The notes below the pieces were generated by a model. The model saw only the letters and a program-made list of their open reading frames with translations, was not told the DNA's origin and ran no database searches. A DNA stretch of 64,000 nt from assembly GCF_020382885.2 (NCBI RefSeq), contig NC_058508.1:7246055-7310054 (forward strand). Direction: 5' to 3'. This stretch comes from Scatophagus argus. Lineage: Eukaryota > Chordata > Actinopteri > Scatophagidae. This document shows positions 38,701 through 51,960 of the stretch, piece after piece (within the stretch, counting starts at the first letter, position 1; each line of letters starts with the position of its first letter). The translations under genes and the position numbers were made by a program.

Positions 38701-41700
38701 CCTTTTTGCCATGAGGGGTTTCTACTCTGATCAAATTACTCATTTGCATCAGGATCATGTAAACACTAAAGGATCACACATGACAACTGTATCCTGAGCT
38801 TGAAATGCATTAAAATAACATTGCATTACAGTTAATGAAATGTCAAAAGTTATTTTTATTCCCTCTTCCCAGGTATTATACCTTAGGCTGGACTTCCTTC
38901 AGCAACGCACTGGCGGCCTCATCGTAGTCCAGTTTACAGGCTGTGGCCAGGTCTCTAGCTGCTTCCTCCCAGTGGCCCAGCAGCCTGCAGCAACACACAC
39001 ACACACAATATAGTACGGTCAGATGACGAACCAGATGGCTCAATCAGCACGGATGGCACAGAGAGACACTGTATCAATGTAATACTCAATGTAATATAAT
39101 CTTTGTTGCAATCTGTGCCAGACTGTGATATCAATTTTGAGGCATATTTATACAGTGTAAATAAGAAAAAATAAAGTGAAAGCACAGCCACAATGTCCAT
39201 CTGCGCTGCTCCCATGTTTTGAAATGTCAGTGAAACAAAAACAAGCTTCAGCCATGGCTAAACATTTTTTTTTACAATGTTTACAATGTAAATTCTGTGT
39301 CATTCCATGCTGAACTATGATTGGTTTGTTTGTAGGGTTGTGGCATCAGCTGCAATGAGAGAATCTCTTCCTACATTTCTGACGCAGTGAGGATTTTGAT
39401 GCAGACCGTCCTTGGTTACCAAAGCAGCCGATGGTGGACGTGCCTCACAGATTTACTCACAAATGTCAAATTTCATCTAGAAATGGTCAAAAATCAAAAC
39501 TTAACCTACGTTTGTAAAGGCTTGGTTAGTTAATCATGACAGTTCAGCTGCCTGCTGTCAAACAAGCTGAGGTGCGTTAGACCTCCGGCTGTTTGGCTAT
39601 GCGTAAATGTGTAACTCGACCAACTTGACCATTTGGAAAGCATCTGGAGGATACCTGTGTGCTTTCCCCCTCCACTTGTAGGGCTGTGCAGAGTCTGGGT
39701 TGATGTGGATGGCTCTGTCACAGTCTCTTATGGCTGCGTTGGGTTTCTGCATCTGGATGAAGACACTAAAACAGAGAGAACAATTTATTGCAGTCATGGT
39801 CGTTAACAAGCAGTGTAACAGAAGGGTAGCTATTAAGCAAAGACATCAAGAGCCTTTAAATATGATTTAGTATTTTGATGAATGGGACTGTGACACAGCT
39901 GAATTATACTGAATGAAAGACACTGAGGACCCTCACCTTGCCCTTTTTGCATACAGGACAGCTAAGCAGGGGTTCAGCTTGATGGCTTCAGTAAAAAGAT
40001 CCAGAGCTTTCTGCAGGTCACCTAAAAGAGAAAAAGAAATGAGTATCGGAGCTCATGCATCTAATTTCATTTTGAGCATCTCTCTGATCAAAACTGTGTC
40101 TGTATACACTTTTCACTTTCTGAACAGAATATCAACATACCGTCCCCTTGAGCGTTGATGGCTTCCATCTTCTTCTCATTGGCCTGGTCCATCATCTCCT
40201 CTGTGACCTGAGGAAATGTATGGACAGTCATGTTCAAATAAATCTTATCTCAAGTAGTAAAAGCTTAGTTATGCTGTTAACACAATTTCTTTTATTATAC
40301 TCTTTGGGTTTCATAAGTTTCATAAGTAAATGTTACCTCAACGTTCTCAAACTCTCCCATCTCCTGTGGTTCATCAGTGTCTGGCTCGATCACTCCTTCA
40401 TTGTCAATTTCTGAAAAAGAACATGGGTGATACAAACAATACAATACAAACAATCCTGAGTTGCACTTCACAATACTAAGGTTGGTTATTTTTAGAACCA
40501 TTTTGGTAACATTTGGGAAAATTCTCATTAGACGAAAAAAGATACTTGACTTGCAAAGCAATGCATAAATATGGGGACATACAGTATACAAACTATACAC
40601 ACACTCAACTGAAAGCTTGGCAACATCTCTGCAAATACAACCTTGACCTGGAGACCTGTGCCTATACTTTCACCTTAAAGGAATAGTGCAACATTTTTGG
40701 AAAGTTTATTAGCTGTCTTGCTGAGGGTGAGAAGAGATGAATGAAATCATCTCATACTTATGCAGCTGAGGTCAGCGGCCACTTGGCTTAGCTTAGCATA
40801 AAATTAAAAACAGAGGGGAAAAGCTTGTCTGTCTCTATCAAAATGTACGCAAGTACACAAATAACGTGAGATGGAAGTTATCTTTGCTTCCTGCATGAAC
40901 ACAGAGAGCGCATATTTTCTTTAAAATGTTTACATGGCACCATATCTAATGTTTCTATTTTACCACAAGGAATTAAATAAACAAACAGAGATGGACATAC
41001 AGTACCTATTTCACTCTCCTCACTCTCGGAGAGCACAGGAGGCTCAGGCTCAGGAGGTGAAGCTGACGTAGGTGGAGGACCACAAGGACAGCCACCCTGC
41101 AAGTAAGAGAGCACCAACCATAATGTGGCAAATGTGAAAACTTACAGGCTCTCACTGCACATACTATTCAACTCCAGATTTTTTATTGCATTTTCAGATT
41201 TGTCCCCAAACAAGTATCAGAAAACAAGGACTAATTAGAAACTTAAAGACAAAAAATAAAATACATCAAATCATCAAAGGTATACACAAATTGGTGTAAT
41301 AACAGTTTTGATGTGTTACCTGGCATGAGTCCTTTGTCTCGGGTGGCGGAGGGATTGTTGCACCCATACTGCAATATAAAAAACAACAATTCAGCAAGCA
41401 ATATGGATCCTGATTCTCCTGGTATTTTGTTTGCTAGAACCAGTAAATTATAGCTGTTTTGAGCAGTAAAATTACGATTGTGATTCATGACAGTTTATTG
41501 CAGACTAAATCTCTGGTCAACAATAACATCAGGAATGAAAATAGTTGTGATAGTGTAAATCCATCAATCAATGAATAAATAAATGCCCCCTTGTTCAATG
41601 AAGGGATTTGCGCGTTCTTGACTGACATTAGGTGAAATTATTCCTCTTTGTACACACCCGCACACAGCTTGTGGCCCATGGCCTGGTTTTTACGCAAGGG

Positions 41701-41970
41701 TTGGCGGGACTGGGCACGTGGAAAGCCTGTAGTCTGTACGAGACTTGAAGTACTTCAGTAACATAATGAATGAATGAATAAATACATGCACAGTCTTTTA
41801 CACACCAACCCAGAGACACGCAAAGCTCGTTAACAGTTAGAGAAACCGAGGTATACTGACCTCTGCAACCAGGTCCGGAAGAAGCTCATCTCTGGAAGGT
41901 GCAGGGTCTCGGGTTTGGACTCGCACAGCTGCACGAAGCCCTTTAACTCTGTCACTTTTCGTGGGTCCAT
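35738..41970 (-). CDS. st13: Hsc70-interacting protein (HIP/ST13), Hsp70 co-chaperone
   Basis: Twelve exons encode 359 residues (human 369): 41861-41970, 41320-41368, 41006-41096, 40337-40410, 40141-40207, 39937-40021, 39655-39765, 38882-38984, 38515-38631, 37932-37980, 37685-37773 and 35738-35872. HIP binds the Hsp70 ATPase domain and stabilises its ADP state. Order of domains: N-terminal dimerisation segment ([16 protein letters not shown]), acidic linker ending [19 protein letters not shown], three TPRs ([46 protein letters not shown]), a highly charged helix ([19 protein letters not shown]), a short Gly/Met/Pro stretch, and the C-terminal DP/STI1 domain ([28 protein letters not shown]). 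The GGMP repeats found in mammals are reduced to [10 protein letters not shown] heat-shock element lies upstream. Confidence 0.96.
37548..37650 (-). repeat. Dispersed repeat, family B copy 2 (inverted)
   Basis: TTTCCCCTTGTTTCCAGTCTTTATGCTAAG, then GGCTAGTTTCATATTTACC and GAGAGTGGTATCAATCT, is the reverse complement of the family B right part. It ends about 35 bp from the splice donor of the st13 exon at 37685-37773. Confidence 0.55.
40674..40860 (+). repeat. Dispersed repeat, family B copy 3
   Basis: TTAAAGGAATAGTGCAACAT, then CTTGCTGAGGGTGAGAAGA, GGCTTAGCTTAGCATAAA and AAACAGAGGGGAAA, matches a very common teleost repeat. It lies in an st13 intron (40411-41005). Confidence 0.65.
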
Positions 41971-44042
41971 ACTGCTCGGTTACGTCCAGCACACGGCGCG
42001 CTGCGTATGGGCAAAACCAGAGAGATAAACAACTTAGCCAAGTCTGGCTTTGTTTACACGCTCAGCTGCTAACGTTAATACCAGCCTCCTTATGATAGGT
42101 ATGCTAACGTGCAGGGATTGAATGAGCGTGCGCTAATGTTCCGACCTCACTTTGTTCAGTCCACAAAAATCCAACAATACGTGATAATTACGCTCTAGCA
42201 ATTAATTAACTTAATATGCACATTTAGCTTCGCATTAACGAATGCTTATATAATGGTTGCAAAGCAGAAGTTTCTAGAAATGTGAATCCGTCAGTGACGC
42301 GTTAACTGTTTGACGCATGACAACGTCGTTTGCTAGCTACAATATGATTAACAACGAACACTTCTAATCTACGGCCATACGTGTCAGCAAACGAAGGGGG
42401 GACACACCTGATCGAAGATGCACACAGATGACGCTCCAGAAGAAAATCCGCAGAGGGAGGTTGCTGTTGTTTTTTAAACGCCACAGCACAGCTTCACAAG
42501 TAGTGGCGTCGCTCCTGTGTTTTCATTCAGGCGAGTTGCCGGACAGACCGAACGAGGTCGCAGGAACTTATTGCCCTGAGTTTAGCCTGTCAGGTATACA
42601 GTCGACGGAAATACTATAAAAACGAATATGTTCACAATAAGAAAATGACGGAGAAATAAATAAAAAAAAAAATGACATACAAACAGAAACGTATACAAAA
42701 TAAAAAAATATATATCTTTCGCAATTCCTAATTCAGGGAACAAAAATCTGAAAGCGAAACTGTCACTTCAACTCGCTTTTATCGGTCACTTACAGTATTT
42801 GCCCTGAGTGCGGGTCTCACGGTACTCACCAAACAGCTTCTACTAATCAAATGTCATGTTTAGGTTTCAGGTCTGACATACTGGACATTCAGCTGCCATT
42901 CATATATAGATCATTCAGATTTATAATCATTCATATTTTTCTTACTAGGATCCCAAATAATATGTTATTTACCAAACATGAAAAAATGTCAGGAGAGACA
43001 AACTTAGTAAATTTTATTGGCATATTTTAAAAGATAATAACGGCATTAATCACATTTATTATAACACACACATTACTAGGTGCTGCCCATCCTTCAGCTA
43101 ATGGCCTCTGAGCAGCTCCACCGGACCAAGTCAGGATACTAAAGGGCTTAGGCTGGTCATACATACTTCAGTATGTGTATATCTGGAAGAGGAGTACATT
43201 AATACTGTGAATGAGTAGCAATCTAACGTGCCCATTGGGGTGCTAAAGAGGATAAAAACACTTGTAGGCCTGTGGCCTTTAAAGGCCGACAACACTACTG
43301 TGTTTGGGTTTTGGGTTTGAGTCTGTACAAGTACATTCCAGACTTATTCAGCAAGGTATATCAGTTCTGTCCTGCACATGTATATTTATAAGTCACATTA
43401 AGCAAGTCAGAGGTCAAGGTCTTGAGAAACATGGGGACAGTTTGTGTACAACTTTAGTGACAAAGTCTAAACTTCAACATTTACAAACATAGGTAGGTCA
43501 AGAAGAGGCCTTTTCAACAGTTTAAGATATGGTCATTTCAGTTTTTAATTTCAAGGAAGAGGAAACCATCTACCTGTTTATGTGAGCACTGTCAGGCTGA
43601 AGAGTCTGTTGTGCATGCACCCTAATTATAGACTGTAGTTGGTCTGAACAAGAAAGAAATCCCGAAATCCAGTGTTAGGATCTCACATCCGTTCCATACT
43701 CCAAAGCAGAGGGTGAGCTAAACCAAACCAAACAGAAAAAAGAAAAGATTTAAGAGGTGGGATTAAGCCTGCGAAGCGGAACTCAGGGGATAATATGCCG
43801 ACGGCTACGGTTGAATGTGGCTAGTAAACATGGGGACAGCAAGCTAGCTAAGATAACTGTCCACTGAAGGGAAATATAACAGTTGTATGAGAAGATTTCA
43901 TCGCTGGTAAGTCGCAGCATCACACCGCTATGTATTTCCGTAAATATCAAGTGTTAGTTGACTACTTTGTACTCCACTGACTGCGCCTCACGTGTAACCT
44001 TACAGTGGGATGACAGGCTGTAGCTGATCGGTGTCCTCCAGT
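41971..44042. other. Divergent intergenic region st13-xpnpep3
   Basis: This 2.1-kb head-to-head region holds the upstream sequences of both genes. Proximal to st13 there are TGACGCG/TGACGC boxes (42294-42317) and the heat-shock element at 42267. Downstream sequence up to 43.7 kb has no coding potential or repeat that I recognise. Confidence 0.45.
42267..42279. promoter_or_regulatory. Heat-shock element (three perfect units)
   Basis: GAAGTTTCTAGAA is nGAAnnTTCnnGAAn with all three pentamer cores perfect. It lies 297 bp upstream of the st13 start codon and about 1.8 kb from xpnpep3. HSF1 binding and heat induction of st13 are inferred. Confidence 0.6.
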
Positions 44043-47000
44043 ATGTTTCCCCCAGGCAGCACCTTGGTCAGGTCTGCTGTGAAGCTGCTGCCACGGCGCA
44101 ACGGGAGTCGAGGTGAGCCACGATCACTCTTGTTAGGTTTTACAGTCTTAAGGACTTGTACTGAGCTTGTGTTCCCATTTTATGCTAATGTATCCTTGAA
44201 CACCACGGGGAAATATTAGGCGGTAACTCTACTGCATTTATTTGACAGTTATTAGTTAGTTTTCAGATTAAGTTTTCAGTCATACAAATGAAACCACTGG
44301 TTAGTAACCATCTTTGTAACCCATTTACAAGGCAGGCTAAAATCATTCTGTATTGTTTTGCTGCCTGCAGGATGTGTCTGGTGCAGAAACATTTCTGTGA
44401 AACCAGGAGATCTGAAGCCAAAGACGGTTCCACCTCGGTACCTGGGCCAGCCCAGCCCTTTCACTCATCCACACCTTCTCAAACATGGTGAGTGTTGTTC
44501 ACAATGAAATGTGGGCCTGAATATTTACACTTTTTGGGGAAAACCGCTTACATTTTGTAACGCCACATGAGGTGATTGGCTGATGAGCTGCCGTTTAACA
44601 ACATATGTGATCTGTTCTCAGGTGAGGTGACCCCAGGCTTGAGCCAGACAGAATATGAGCTCCGCAGACACAGGCTGGCCTCACTTATTGAGGCCCAGGC
44701 AGACAGGCTGGGGCCCTCTGCTTCCTCTAGCACCAATGTGGTCATTGTTTTGTCCCATCCGACCCGCTACATGACCAATGATATCCCTTATCCCTTCCAT
44801 CAGAACCAGGTGCATGTTTGGTCTTAAGTTTCATTTCTTTACCTTCAGTTCTTGTGCTTTTGTGGGGTGTTGACCTGCAACAATTCAAACCTCAGGTATA
44901 AAGGCAAGGTTTCTGCAAAATAACCTGGAGCTAAATGTTCCCCAGGATTTCCTCTACCTCAGTGGCATCCTAGAGCCTGACAGTGCCTTGGTTCTTCATG
45001 GGAAGGGGCGACCAGACCAGGCCATCTTGTTCGTTCCCCGCAGAGACCCAGGAAGAGAGCTGTGGGATGGGCCCCGATCAGGGAAGGATGGAGCGGCTGC
45101 TTTGACTGGCATAGAGAGAGTTCATAGCACAGAAGAACTGGGTGTTGTGCTCAAGAGCCTTAAAGGTGGGTGGACCAGAATGTGAGGAACCACATCCAGC
45201 AGGAACATGTCTTCATAGAAGTAATCTCTTTGTCTGATTTTTGTGTTTGTGTGTTGTTATGCCTGTCAAACTTTATCTCTTACCTTAGCCTGGATGTATG
45301 CAGATGATAATAGTAGGAAATTTTATTTGAGTAATTTTTTTAATGACAATTCTTTGACTTCACACAGAAGTTAAAAAAAATGGCTTCTCACTTCTAGCCA
45401 ATGAATACAATTTGTAAGCTCAAATGACCATGTAATGTAAGCTAATTCCGAAGCTTAAACGTTGTGAGTGTTTTAAAACTTTTATCTCCAGCAGACTTTT
45501 TAGTGTTTCCAGTGTATTCATCTTGAACTGAGAACACTGCAAAAGGTATATACACTGAGGCTAAAGCTACATACTTTGGCAGAAAGTCAGCTTCCTCATC
45601 AGGAACAGCAGTATTCATATACTGCTGTGTAGAGCCAGTTTGACCAGTATTATAGTAAAGTATTGTAAATGAAGATGTTATTTGCATTGGCACAACCCTT
45701 AGAGGGTTTTTAGTCTTATTATTAAACATAACTGGAAGAGCAACAAGAAGGTTACATTTATGCATTGATGTTAGTTTATTCAAAGAGAGGGTTTCTCTCC
45801 TACAAGAAGAAATGATTTGAAGATGAATGAATGATTTTTCATTTAGGGGTTGAACAGTTCTTTCAAATAATAACAACAACAACAACACACACACACAACT
45901 ATACACACTAACAATAATGTTTGACCACAAACCAATCAGGAGTTTAACTTTCCTGTTTCCATTTTCTCTCTCTCTGATCCCCTTTCAGGCACTGTGCTGT
46001 GGTATGATAGTTCTCAGCCCGCCCATCCTCGGCTCCACCAGACTCATGTGTGTCCCGTGCTGGAAGAGGGGTCGATGCCGCGCTCCCTCAGGCCCCTCAT
46101 ACACTCTCTCAGAGCCGTCAAGAGCTCAGCAGAGGTGGCCCTCATGCAAGAAGCAGGTCACATCACAGCACAGGTTGTAGTGATTAAATTACTGGCAGTG
46201 TCAATGTCATTACAGTTGATATTGCAAGAATAGATGTTTGCAAATAGAGCAGGGTTTTCATTCTTTTGTATTGGCATGCACCTCTATTGATCATTTTTAA
46301 GTTATTGTAGATGTATGACATACTCACTCCAACTTGAATCCTTCACTTCCAGGCTTTTCGGAGGACAATGGCTCTGTCTCATGGAGACGTGGATGAAGCT
46401 GTGCTCTTTGCTAAGGTAACTGAATTAGAACATGACCAACATATTGAGTGAAGTTATTGTCTTCATATGTCTTCAGAAACAACACATGATATGAAGTATT
46501 GACAATTGCTGTTAAAGACGTATTCATTAGTCCTTAAGCAGTTCTTATGTAGCTGCTGCACTTTGCCATTGGATGATGTTCACAGAATACAAGCAGAAAT
46601 GCAGAAAGTCCAGGCACAGCTCTCACCTGGTTTATACAAGGACCTTACAGCATAAAAGAGCAACCCCAGTACCGCACAGGTTTCCTGCAGGTTTAGAGTA
46701 CAAAGCTTAACAATGAGTATCTTTGCCTTGCTGGGAGACTGTGCCTGTTCACACTGAGATCCAGATCAATGAATTAAAGCTTTTAAATGGAGTTTTAGTA
46801 TGTGATTTAAGGTATCATAAAAGTCAGTTCAGGTCAAAAAAGATCAAACAGTCAGATGCAGATCTTCATTCATTTTGACCAGATATGTAATTGCTGTGTT
46901 TTGCTTTTGTAAGATAGTAAATTAAATATAAAAAATGTATTTAAAAAAAAATGTATTCCAGTTTGATTTTGAGAATCGGATCCATGGCGCCAACTTCCTG

Positions 47001-48634
47001 GCCTACCCCCCCGTTGTTGCTGGAGGGAATCGGGCTAATACGCTGCACTACATAAACAACAACCAGATTGTCAAGGTAAAGGAAGCTGTTGGATGTGTTA
47101 AAGGATCAGTCTTTTCATATATGGTGCAATGGACATTAACCATTCTGAAATGATAAGTGCCTGTGCATTTAAAGTAATGATTGAGAAGCTTAACTGACTC
47201 ATTATGCTTGTCAGGATGGTGAAATGGTGCTGCTTGATGGTGGTTGTGAATACTTTGGTTATGTCAGTGATATCACGCGAACATGGCCAGTGAATGGAAA
47301 GTAAGTAATTTTTAATTCTTTAGAAGATCAGAGAAAGCAGTTGTTTCACTGAAATCCAGTTCTTTACAGTATTCACCCTTTGTTGTTTGAACATGCTTTT
47401 CTCTCTCATAGGACATTGGAGGTAGTAACATATCTTGTTAATGTTATACATGGTTTATATAACATTTCTCTAGATAATAGGGGCCCTTTTTAAATTGAAT
47501 GAAAATGTAGTAAGACTGTGCTTTGAGAGATATGCTGTTACCAGTGACAGATGGAAAAACACACCTTAAACATGTCTTTCACACACTTTCTTCCTGCCAG
47601 ATTCAGTCCTGCCCAGGCCGAGCTGTACGAGGCCGTCCTGGAAGTCCAGTGCTCCTGTTTGTCTCTGTGTTCCCCGGGCATCAGCCTGGATCACATCTAC
47701 AGCACCATGCTGGCTCTGTTGGGACGGCAGCTCAGGCACCTAGGCATCGTCAAACCCAGTACCAGTGATGCTAATGCACTAAAGGTAATGATCAGAGTAG
47801 TAGAGTAGATTCCGTGTAGAGTAGATTTCCAAAAATCAAAAGCCATGCTCGTTTTCACAAAATTCATCCGTATGTGTGACAAATCATAGAAAACATCTAG
47901 GCAAATCAAACCATGAATGTAAATGTATTCAGCTGGTTTGAGAGAAAGAAAGAGACCGAACACAAATGCTGTGGGGTAATAAAGACTCTTTTTGGCACAC
48001 GCAGATCTCTTAGTTCTTGTCAGTTAGTTAGTTAGTCTAGTTAGTAGATATTAAGTCCCAGTCAAGACTAAGAGTCACACATTTTGCACACTACAGCATT
48101 GACTGACTGAATGATGATGATGCAGTGAGAGACTTTAATCATAAGCCGGGCTCATAGTTTCAGTCCTCTGAGTATGTGATCTGTCCTTTGGTTTGTCAGT
48201 ATGTCTACCACTTTCTCTTTCTTTCTCTGCTGCCACCAGCATGTCATAGTTTTTATCATGTTAACAACCAGATCCTGTCAGTCATGCAAATTTTCACTCA
48301 AATGTGATTCTTTGATTTTTCTGACAAATTAAACTGCCAGGCATCAGTCAGTCATTGGCAGCTCTGAATTTCTTGTTTAGCAACAAGTTGTGACTGCTAT
48401 TGAATCTCTAATAGACAATGGCAAACATCTATACAACTGCATTAAGTGTTCATTTTGTTATTATCTCAGGCTGCACGGCGGTTTTGCCCCCACCATGTTG
48501 GCCATTACCTGGGCATGGATGTTCATGACACTCCTGAGCTGTCCCGCTCACAACCTCTTCAGCCAGGAATGGCCATCACTATAGAACCAGGTAAATGCCC
48601 TCTTTCTCTCTTGATTTTCCTCAAGATGTACAGC

Positions 48635-48666
<32 letters not shown>

Positions 48667-49012
48667 TGTGTGCCAATGAGGAAGCTGGAGTGAAAATGTT
48701 TTTTAAAAATCCAAACTGTAACACAAGCACTCACACCATACTTCCTAGTTACAGACAGCATTACGATGCTACATTCTTTCGATTTTATATTCCATGTTAT
48801 TCCTACTTTCAGAAAATGTAAACTATTTTCCCTTTATTCTCACAGGATTGTACATCTGTGAGGACAATGACGAGGTGCCAAAGCGTTTCCGCGGGCTGGG
48901 CATCAGGATTGAGGATGATGTGGTGATCCAAGACAAGGGAGGCCCTTTGATTCTGTCTCGTGATGCACCAAAGACCATCGCTGACATAGAGCAGGCCTGT
49001 ACCCAGAGATAG
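44043..49012 (+). CDS. xpnpep3: Mitochondrial X-prolyl aminopeptidase 3 (M24B)
   Basis: Eleven exons encode 504 residues (human 507): 44043-44112, 44371-44487, 44622-44809, 44946-45165, 45989-46173, 46353-46415, 46962-47075, 47215-47300, 47601-47784, 48470-48590 and 48846-49012. The enzyme removes N-terminal residues before proline, using two metal ions. The N-terminus is Arg/Ser-rich without acidic residues ([20 protein letters not shown]), fitting a mitochondrial presequence. [15 protein letters not shown] follows, as in the family. The pita-bread ligands are present: Asp in LLDGGCE, Asp in VSDITRTWP, His in HHVGHYLG, Glu in ITIEPG and Glu in RIEDD. The His pair in [14 protein letters not shown] completes the active site. 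The human gene is mutated in a nephronophthisis-like ciliopathy. The nearest upstream in-frame codons offer no alternative ATG. Confidence 0.96.
45881..45902. repeat. (AAC)n(CA)n compound microsatellite
   Basis: Short AAC repeats run into CA repeats in xpnpep3 intron 4. Confidence 0.75.
48635..48663. repeat. (GT)n microsatellite
   Basis: GT run 45 bases after the exon 10 donor in the last xpnpep3 intron. Confidence 0.9.
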
Positions 49013-49304
49013 GACAGGGAAAGACAGGCAAGTAACCAAAACGTTTAAAGAAAAGAGCAGGTAAAGGTCGAGGTGATTTAGTTGTGTGTTACGAACTTAG
49101 GGTGTAGCTCTGGAGCCTACATGTGTATACTCAGCTGCAGCTGACATCCTCAAAAATTTAATAATACATCAGGGATGCAATGACTACAACAATACCACGT
49201 GGAGACCAGGCCTGATCATGTACATCATGTGCATCTTTGCATCTTGTGCTGTGATGATGCTATCAGCAAGTGAAAATTAAAGATAAAAACCTCTTGCATC
49301 AAGT

Positions 49305-49305
49305 A

Positions 49306-49330
<25 letters not shown>
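49305..49330. repeat. (GT)n microsatellite
   Basis: GT run in the xpnpep3 3' UTR or just downstream. Confidence 0.9.
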
Positions 49331-49340
<10 letters not shown>

Positions 49341-49668
49341 ATATATATTATTCATCACTCATGATGAATAATAAACAAATGATAGAGAAATGGTTTAAAA
49401 AGTCCAAACTGAAAACAGTTTGTGCAGTTTGTGTGTGTTTTTTTTGTGTGTATGTGTGGGGAAATTTGTATTTTAAGCAGAAAGGCAAATGTGATGTCTT
49501 TTAAAGATGTTATATGTATTAAGATAAAGATGTATCAAGATGTCATTATCCCTTCTATCTCAACTACTGATGGATGATGGATGACATGATGTTGAAAATG
49601 ATGATGATAATAATAATAGTGGCTGTGTTGAATTAGGTTGTTAAACCCCTGACTGCAACAACAAGGAA

Positions 49669-49674
49669 AATAAA
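49669..49674 (+). terminator. Candidate xpnpep3 polyadenylation signal
   Basis: AATAAA 657 bases after the stop, followed by TGTTTC. An earlier AATAAA at about 49369 is an alternative. Confidence 0.35.
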
Positions 49675-51329
49675 TGTTTCACCTGAGGGTTTCATGGTCC
49701 ATTAGGCATAGATTTGGTTGCTGGTGGGGTGGGAACATCCCCCTTCGTTATTTCGGTTACATCTCTAATCACAATTCATGACTGGCTTGGGTTACTATTG
49801 TCACTCCAAGCTAAAAAATGGAACTCTTACACTCTACACGCCACTGACAACAAACTATAGGTCATGTTTTCTATATTAATGTTTTTCTCCTTTGGGTCAG
49901 GCATGGAATAATTCAATATTTTTTTAATTTCATGCTGTCTTGGGGTTCTGTTGACCAGTTCTCCCTAACCAGCATGCAAATAAATGCCTTTTATTTAATT
50001 TTTCCTTATGAAACAGTTGAAATTTAATCACTTTAAACAAAGGGTTTGGTAACTAAGTTTATTTATTTATGTAGTTAATTTAGGGCCACATATTAAAACC
50101 CATGCAATTGCTATCATAATGGCATTTAACATTACTTGAGCACAGGATTAACCTGTTAAGGCAGATCACTGCCTATAAAGTAAGGGTTAATCTGTTTTTC
50201 CTAACACCTTTTTCTCAAACATGCGGCATTTTTTCTGCATTTTTTCCATCTCACTTCCACATTAGCTGCTGAGTTACTGAAATACAGCGCGAGCACTGAT
50301 GACAGAATGTAAATACTGCAACATTCATGAGGTGCCACAGTCTGACATGGAACTAGTGGCTTTCTTCAAGTTGTCAGACCTTTGGTAGGGGAGTCCCTTG
50401 CCTCATATTACCCTTGGTTCCCACAGGTCCTTCAAGTACTTGAAAGTTTGTGAAAAATTTGAGGGGGAAAATTTATGGCCTTAAAAGTTTATTTTACATA
50501 TTTTGTGCATGAATAGAAATGTCCTGCAGTTTTCTGTCCTCACAGTAACACAGCACAACTGAGAAGTGTTCACACATTCAAGCCTCACTCTCTTTTTAAT
50601 TGTTGTCCGTGAGCTTCTGTAAAGCCGTGCAGTTCACATGATAAAAATTCTCACCTTGATCCGTTTTGTCAACCTGTGCTGCTGCTCGAAAGCCCGTACG
50701 TGAAAATGATTCAAATAAGTTACATGAGTGAAGTATACAGATTTTAAATTTGGGTGAAAGGAGAACATTACATTGGTAACATCAGCTGAGGTATCAGAAG
50801 AGACGAAGTTTGGCATATCTTTCAGATGGTTGTAGAGGATATAGGATTTTACTGAATGATTATTAAAGTCCCTGTCCATTCAAAAGTCTGTTTCCATCTT
50901 CATTTACTAAAGAGAAAATGTTCATTTATTGTCTGTTCTCACCTTAAGTCCAAGTTTAATGTGTGTCTGTATGAACATGACTGTAACATTGTGGCTTGTT
51001 TGGGAAATAACTGTGGTTCAGTATCTAATTTACACAATATTGACTTTAAAACTTGAAGCCTTCAGAGCACATACATTAAAATGAACTTTTCAGTAAAGAT
51101 TTTTACAACAAAAACATGCTTATAAATTATCATGCACTGCTTAACTGCCCAATCCAATTTCCCATGCATGAGCGATAGTAACTCCATGACATACAGTATA
51201 ATAATATAATACTCCCAGAATCTTTACTTCTGATGCTTGAAAAACATTACACTTATAATACTTAATGCATGTACTTTTGGCATGTATCATTTTAATGCAG
51301 GACTCTACTTGTAGTGGATTACTTCTAAA

Positions 51330-51960
51330 CTGTGGTAAAAGATCCAACCTCCAACCACGTGTACCTCAGCACCGCCAAGACCAGGGAGATGGTGGTGGAC
51401 TTCAGGAGGCCTCACTCGGAGTCTGTGACCATCAATGGGGACTGTGTGGAGATTATGCAGACAAACACTTGGGAGTGCAGCTGGATGATAACCTGGACTG
51501 GACTGCCAACACAGATGCTCTGTGCAGGAGAGGACAGGGCCGATTGTAATTCCTCATGAGGCTGACGTCCTTCAACATCTGCACAAAGCTGCTGCAGATG
51601 CTCTATCAGACTGTTGTGGCGAGCGCCCTCTTCTATGCGGCGGTGTGCTGGGGAGGCAGCATCAAAAAGAAGGACGCCTCACGTCTGGACAAACTGGTGA
51701 GTAAAGCGGGCTCTGTTGTGGGTACAGAGCTGGACAGCCTGACCTCTGTGGCAGAGCGACGGGCTCTGAGCAAGCTCCTGTCAGTGATGGACAATCCACT
51801 GCATCCACTGCACAGCATCATCTCCAGGCAGAGGAGCAGCTTCAGTGACAGCCTCCTGTCACCGTCCTGCTCCACTGACAGACTGAGGAGATCGTTCTTC
51901 CCCCACTTTAACTCCACTGTGTGTGTGTGTGTGTGTGTGTGTGTGGGGGGGGGGCTTTTC
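51330..51960 (+). mobile_element. CR1/L2/Rex1-type LINE ORF2 3' fragment
   Basis: Two frames read a decayed reverse-transcriptase C-terminal region: KTREMVVDFRRPHS, then MRLTSFNICTKLLQMLYQTV, VASALFYAAVCWGGSIKKKD and VSKAGSVVGTELDSLTSVAE. Next come DNPLHPLHSIISRQRSS and STDRLRRSFFP. A frameshift near 51545 separates the two parts. The end runs into GT repeats and poly-G. No catalytic FADD core is present. It is dead, plus-oriented, and a different subfamily from the 13160-13735 fragment. Confidence 0.8.
51919..51944. repeat. (GT)n microsatellite followed by poly-G
   Basis: GT run then nine to ten G at the end of the LINE fragment. Confidence 0.9.
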
